This document shows, piece by piece, positions 3,412 to 6,230 of a stretch of DNA of 6,230 nucleotides. How positions within the stretch are numbered: the first letter of the stretch is position 1; every line of letters starts with the position of its first letter. The notes beneath the pieces were generated by a model that saw only the letters and a program-made list of their open reading frames with translations, ran no database searches and was not told the DNA's origin. The translations under genes were made by a program, and so were the position numbers. The DNA is from Anaerolineae bacterium (GTDB lineage Bacteria > Chloroflexota > Anaerolineae > Aggregatilineales > Phototrophicaceae), in NCBI GenBank assembly GCA_015492875.1, contig WGEI01000068.1, positions 1 to 6,230 on the forward strand, in the 5' to 3' direction.

Positions 3412-6230
3412 ATGATGCCAGATATTTTTATTTCTTATTCGCGCAAAGATAAAGCCTTCGTCCGCCGCCTCCACGCCGCTTTAGCCGCGCGCGGCTTCGA
3501 TATTTGGGTTGATTTTGAAGATATCCCCCTCACGGCAGATTGGTGGAAAGAGATACAGCAGGGCATTGAGAGCAGCAACGCTTTTGTCTTCATCATTAGC
3601 CCAGACTCGGTCGTTTCGCCCTACACCCGCGACGAAATTCAGTACGCTGTCGAACTGAACAAGCACTTTGTGCCTGTGCTTTATCGCCCCTATGAAGGGC
3701 AAGTTGACCCGAACGATGTGCATCCATCAATCGGTTTGTATAACTGGGTATTCTTCCGTGAAGAAGACGATTTTGAAACTAGCTTGCAGGCGCTCATCGA
3801 TGCTGTCACGACGGATTTAGATTATTTGCGCACCCATACCCGTTTGCTGGTTCGGGCGCGTGAATGGGAAGAGCGTGCCCGCGAAAATAGTTTACTGCTC
3901 GATGGCATCGAAATTTATGAGGCCGAAAAATGGCTAGAGGCAGCGCAAAATAAACAGCCAGAGCCGACGCCGCTCCATATCGAGTATATCCACGCCAGCC
4001 GCGCCTATGAACGGGCGATGCGCCGCCGCTGGATTATCGGCACTAGCATTACTTTGGTGGTCTTGGGGTTGGCCGTGCTGTCCTTTTGGCTCTTCACACA
4101 GGCCAATAACAACTTGCAACTGGCCAATGTTCGCGGCACACAAGTCGCCCAGCAAGCCGCCACCGCCGAAAGTGCCCTAGAGTTAGCGCTCATTCGCGGT
4201 ACAGAGGTCGCCCAACAAGCCCTCATCAGCGAGGTGAACCTGCGTGAGGCACAAAACGCACAGGCTCTACTAGCCGCCAGCCAATCCGGCGAGATGCTCT
4301 CCGCTGGGCAGGATGAGCTGGCGCTTTTATTGGCATTAGAAGCCTTTGAGAACTATCCCGAAGTGTATCGTGTCGAGGCGCAGCAAGCCCTCTTGAACGC
4401 GCTCAATCGCAACACGCATACGATCGCCACGCTCACCGCTGATGAGCCGCCGGGCGGGGCGCGCTGGAATAATAACGGCAACCGCTTGCTGGTTTGGGCG
4501 GGGACAGAAGCCGTCATTTACGATGTGAATGGCGCAGAGCCTATTCAGCTACCCCATAATGGCGATGTCTTGGGTGGTATCTGGTCGCCTGATGGGACAC
4601 GACTGTTAACATGGGCAACTGACCACTTCGCCTATTACTGGGCAGCGGATGGCACACTGCTCACCGATTTGAAGCATGAAGCCACCATTGACGGGGCGGC
4701 ATGGTCGCCCGATGGCGCACATTTCGTCACGTGGTCACGTGATAGCAGCGCCACAATTTGGGATGCTGATGGGGGCTTTGTCGCCGAACTGCTGCATAAC
4801 GATTGGGTACGGGGCGCGGCATGGTCAGCAGACGGCCAAACTTTGCTCACTTGGTCTTTAGATGGGCGCGCGCGCCTGTGGGATGTGACAGGCCGCCGCT
4901 TACAAACGCTCTTCCACGATGCGCCCGTTTTGGGGGCGGCATGGTCGCCCGATGGCGCGCATATCTTCACATGGAGCAACGCCCCGACGCGCTGTCAAGA
5001 GAATTGCACCAATGTCCTCAATATCTGGCAGAGCAACGGGCAACTCGCCATATCGCTGGCCTACGATCAGCCTATCGCTGGCGCGGCGTGGTCGCCCGAT
5101 GGCGCGCAAGTGCTGGTGTGGTCTGGTCATGACCTGCAAATTCGGGGGCTAGATGGCGCAGTGGGCGCAGAACTCGCCCTAGATGCGGATGTTAGCGGCG
5201 CGCGCTGGTTGGCCGATGGCACTATCATCAGCTGGGGGTTGGATAATGTGCTGTTGCGCTGGGAGCTGGCTATCGGCGAAATTTGGCGCTTAGAGCTGCC
5301 CGCCCGCATTGCCGCTGTCATCCCCGACGCTGACAGTGAGATGTTACTGGTGCGCGCTGGCGAACAGGCCGTTATCGTCGCCACTAGCAGCGGCACGCCA
5401 TGGAGCATGTTGCCCCACGATCGGACGTTACAGGGCGCGGGCTGGAGCGCCGATAGCGCGTATATCTACACCCGCACCAGTGGCCGCACATTGCGCATTT
5501 GGGACACAGTGAACCCCGTGCAGACGGTTTTGCCCTTGCGCAGCATCCCCCAGCAGGCGCTATGGTCGCCCGATGGCGCTTTTGCATTGACGCTCTCGCG
5601 GGCGGGCGTCCTAGCATTATGGTCGTTGGATGGCGAACTGGTCTTTGATTTACCCCTGTCGCAGGTGATTGGCGTGCGCTGGCACGAAACTGACAACCGA
5701 TTTTTAACGTGGTCATTGGATGGCGAAATACAAATTTACGATACTGAAGGCAGCTTGCTGTTCGATGTTGCCGTCCCGCTACCGCCAGAAAATGTAACAT
5801 GGTCACCAGATAGCGCCTATCTTCTGGCCTATGGCGACCAACAGGCTTGGGTGTGGCGCGTCGCTGATGGGGTGTTGAGTGCTGATGTGCAGCATGATGA
5901 CGCAGTCAACGGCGCAGTGTGGTCGCCCGATGGCACGACTGTTTTGTCGTGGTCAGATACTGGGGCGCTGCTGTGGGATGTGACGGGCGAGGTACAAGCC
6001 AATATGGCCGCAACAGGTTTGATATTGGGCGCGGCATGGTCGCCCGACGGCGCGAGAATACTCACATGGTCAGCCGATGGTGCTCTTGCCCTCTGGGATG
6101 CGGACGGCGAGGCCGTCTATACTGCCATGCGTCAAGCCCCCATCACTGGCGCGGCATGGTCGCCCGATAGCGCCTCTGTACTGCTGTGGGCTGGTCAGGG
6201 CGCGGCTTTACTCAATGCAGATGGCGAGAC
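3412..6230 (+). CDS. TIR-transmembrane-WD40 receptor-like protein (3' end outside window)
   Basis: Open to the window edge with no stop; 939 codons visible. Residues 4-132 are a TIR domain: DIFISYSRKD (4-13), GFDIWVDFEDI (28-38), FIISPDS (60-66), and E75 within SPYTRDE at the position of the catalytic glutamate of NAD-cleaving TIRs (the usual S-x-W-C is replaced). Residues 136-203 form a helical linker (HTRLLVRAREWE, PTPLHIEYIHASR) of a kind I recall from other bacterial TIR/WD40 proteins. RRR (204-206) precedes one membrane span (207-228), predicting TIR inside and the rest outside. A coiled-coil stalk with a 21-residue duplication (about 237-278) and a helix-rich segment (285-331) lead to WD40 blades, with key Trp at 352, 391, 431, 471, 511, 560, 599, 678 and onwards to 916. 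Start: ATG 3412/3415 follows AGAGAG (3401-3406); ATG 3388 is in frame but lacks a ribosome site, and a TAG at 3382 bounds the frame. NADase activity is inferred. Alternatively it is a scaffold. Confidence 0.88.
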   Translation, partial: MMPDIFISYSRKDKAFVRRLHAALAARGFDIWVDFEDIPLTADWWKEIQQGIESSNAFVFIISPDSVVSPYTRDEIQYAVELNKHFVPVLYRPYEGQVDPNDVHPSIGLYNWVFFREEDDFETSLQALIDAVTTDLDYLRTHTRLLVRAREWEERARENSLLLDGIEIYEAEKWLEAAQNKQPEPTPLHIEYIHASRAYERAMRRRWIIGTSITLVVLGLAVLSFWLFTQANNNLQLANVRGTQVAQQAATAESALELALIRGTEVAQQALISEVNLREAQNAQALLAASQSGEMLSAGQDELALLLALEAFENYPEVYRVEAQQALLNALNRNTHTIATLTADEPPGGARWNNNGNRLLVWAGTEAVIYDVNGAEPIQLPHNGDVLGGIWSPDGTRLLTWATDHFAYYWAADGTLLTDLKHEATIDGAAWSPDGAHFVTWSRDSSATIWDADGGFVAELLHNDWVRGAAWSADGQTLLTWSLDGRARLWDVTGRRLQTLFHDAPVLGAAWSPDGAHIFTWSNAPTRCQENCTNVLNIWQSNGQLAISLAYDQPIAGAAWSPDGAQVLVWSGHDLQIRGLDGAVGAELALDADVSGARWLADGTIISWGLDNVLLRWELAIGEIWRLELPARIAAVIPDADSEMLLVRAGEQAVIVATSSGTPWSMLPHDRTLQGAGWSADSAYIYTRTSGRTLRIWDTVNPVQTVLPLRSIPQQALWSPDGAFALTLSRAGVLALWSLDGELVFDLPLSQVIGVRWHETDNRFLTWSLDGEIQIYDTEGSLLFDVAVPLPPENVTWSPDSAYLLAYGDQQAWVWRVADGVLSADVQHDDAVNGAVWSPDGTTVLSWSDTGALLWDVTGEVQANMAATGLILGAAWSPDGARILTWSADGALALWDADGEAVYTAMRQAPITGAAWSPDSASVLLWAGQGAALLNADGE
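4120..4245 (+). repeat. 63-bp tandem duplication coding for the coiled-coil stalk
   Basis: Residues 237-257 and 258-278 of the TIR-WD40 protein are two 21-residue units sharing R-G-T-Q/E-V-A-Q-Q-A. Twenty-one residues equals three heptads, so duplication extends a coiled coil without breaking its register. It lies just outside the membrane span and may act as a spacer or dimerisation stalk. Confidence 0.6.
4453..6230 (+). repeat. Array of at least 15 WD40 blades, about 120 bp each
   Basis: The motif G-A-x-W-S-P-D-G recurs with Trp codons starting at 4465, 4582, 4702, 4822, 4942, 5089, 5206, (5320, Ile in place of Trp), 5443, 5563, 5680, 5800, 5920, 6037 and 6157. Steps are 38-41 codons except 49 between blades 5 and 6. 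Most blades continue with L-L-T-W-S-x-D-G and L-W-D. The 15-mer TGGTCGCCCGATGGC is identical in blades 3, 5, 6, 10 and 13, with single changes in blades 14 and 15. Blade 8 is the most degenerate. Fourteen blades would make two seven-bladed propellers; the fifteenth implies more beyond the window. Confidence 0.9.

Noticed and set aside
4635..6065. Antisense open frames rich in PSGDHAAP-like motifs, opposite the WD40 array
   Set aside because: They are the reverse complement of the repeated blade motif. The + strand frame is continuous for 2.8 kb and makes a coherent protein, while the antisense frames are short, lack ribosome sites and match no fold I know.
4702..6171. Regularly spaced identical 15-mers that look like a CRISPR or tandem DNA repeat array
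   Set aside because: The period of about 120 bp is in frame, each copy codes W-S-P-D-G, and the bases between copies code the rest of WD40 blades. This is a protein repeat.
3412..6230. Assignment to a named TIR defence system such as Thoeris
   Set aside because: No ThsA-like SLOG/Sir2 effector, SAVED, STING or Argonaute partner lies in the window, and the WD40/membrane layout differs from those systems.

Overview
The window (6,230 bp, GC-rich genes with AT-rich spacers) carries four protein-coding genes and no RNA gene, IS element or CRISPR array. The gene types suggest a bacterium of the Chloroflexota, perhaps Anaerolineae or a relative: a soluble Dpm1-type mannosyltransferase, a secreted PPC-domain metalloprotease, a zinc-ribbon/FHA protein, and a large TIR-transmembrane-WD40 protein. 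This taxonomic guess rests on gene style only and is tentative.

Layout. Positions 1-78 hold a good sigma70-like promoter for a GT2 polyprenyl-phosphate mannosyltransferase (79-846, +). A candidate terminator (851-895) and an extended -10 promoter (899-907) separate it from a secreted metalloprotease, whose better start is GTG 942 rather than the upstream ATG 903 (942-2564, +). Four bases after its stop, and convergent with it, ends a zinc-ribbon/FHA protein (2569-3168, -). A 243-bp AT-rich divergent spacer (3169-3411) has candidate promoters in both directions, several small inverted repeats and a structured FHA leader. From 3412 to the window edge runs an open frame without a stop (939 codons visible): TIR domain, conserved helical linker, one membrane span, coiled-coil stalk, and at least 15 WD40 blades. 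This reading frame is the largest gene here and is cut by the window end.

How the genes may work together. The first two genes look independently transcribed: a cytoplasmic enzyme making a lipid-linked mannose donor, and an exported protease. The FHA protein and the TIR-WD40 protein share a divergent control region and are both signalling-type proteins. A functional link between them is inference from position only. The most interesting object is the TIR-WD40 protein. Its predicted topology (TIR inside, beta-propellers outside) resembles a receptor with a possible NAD-consuming output domain, though no known defence-system partner gene is visible in this window.
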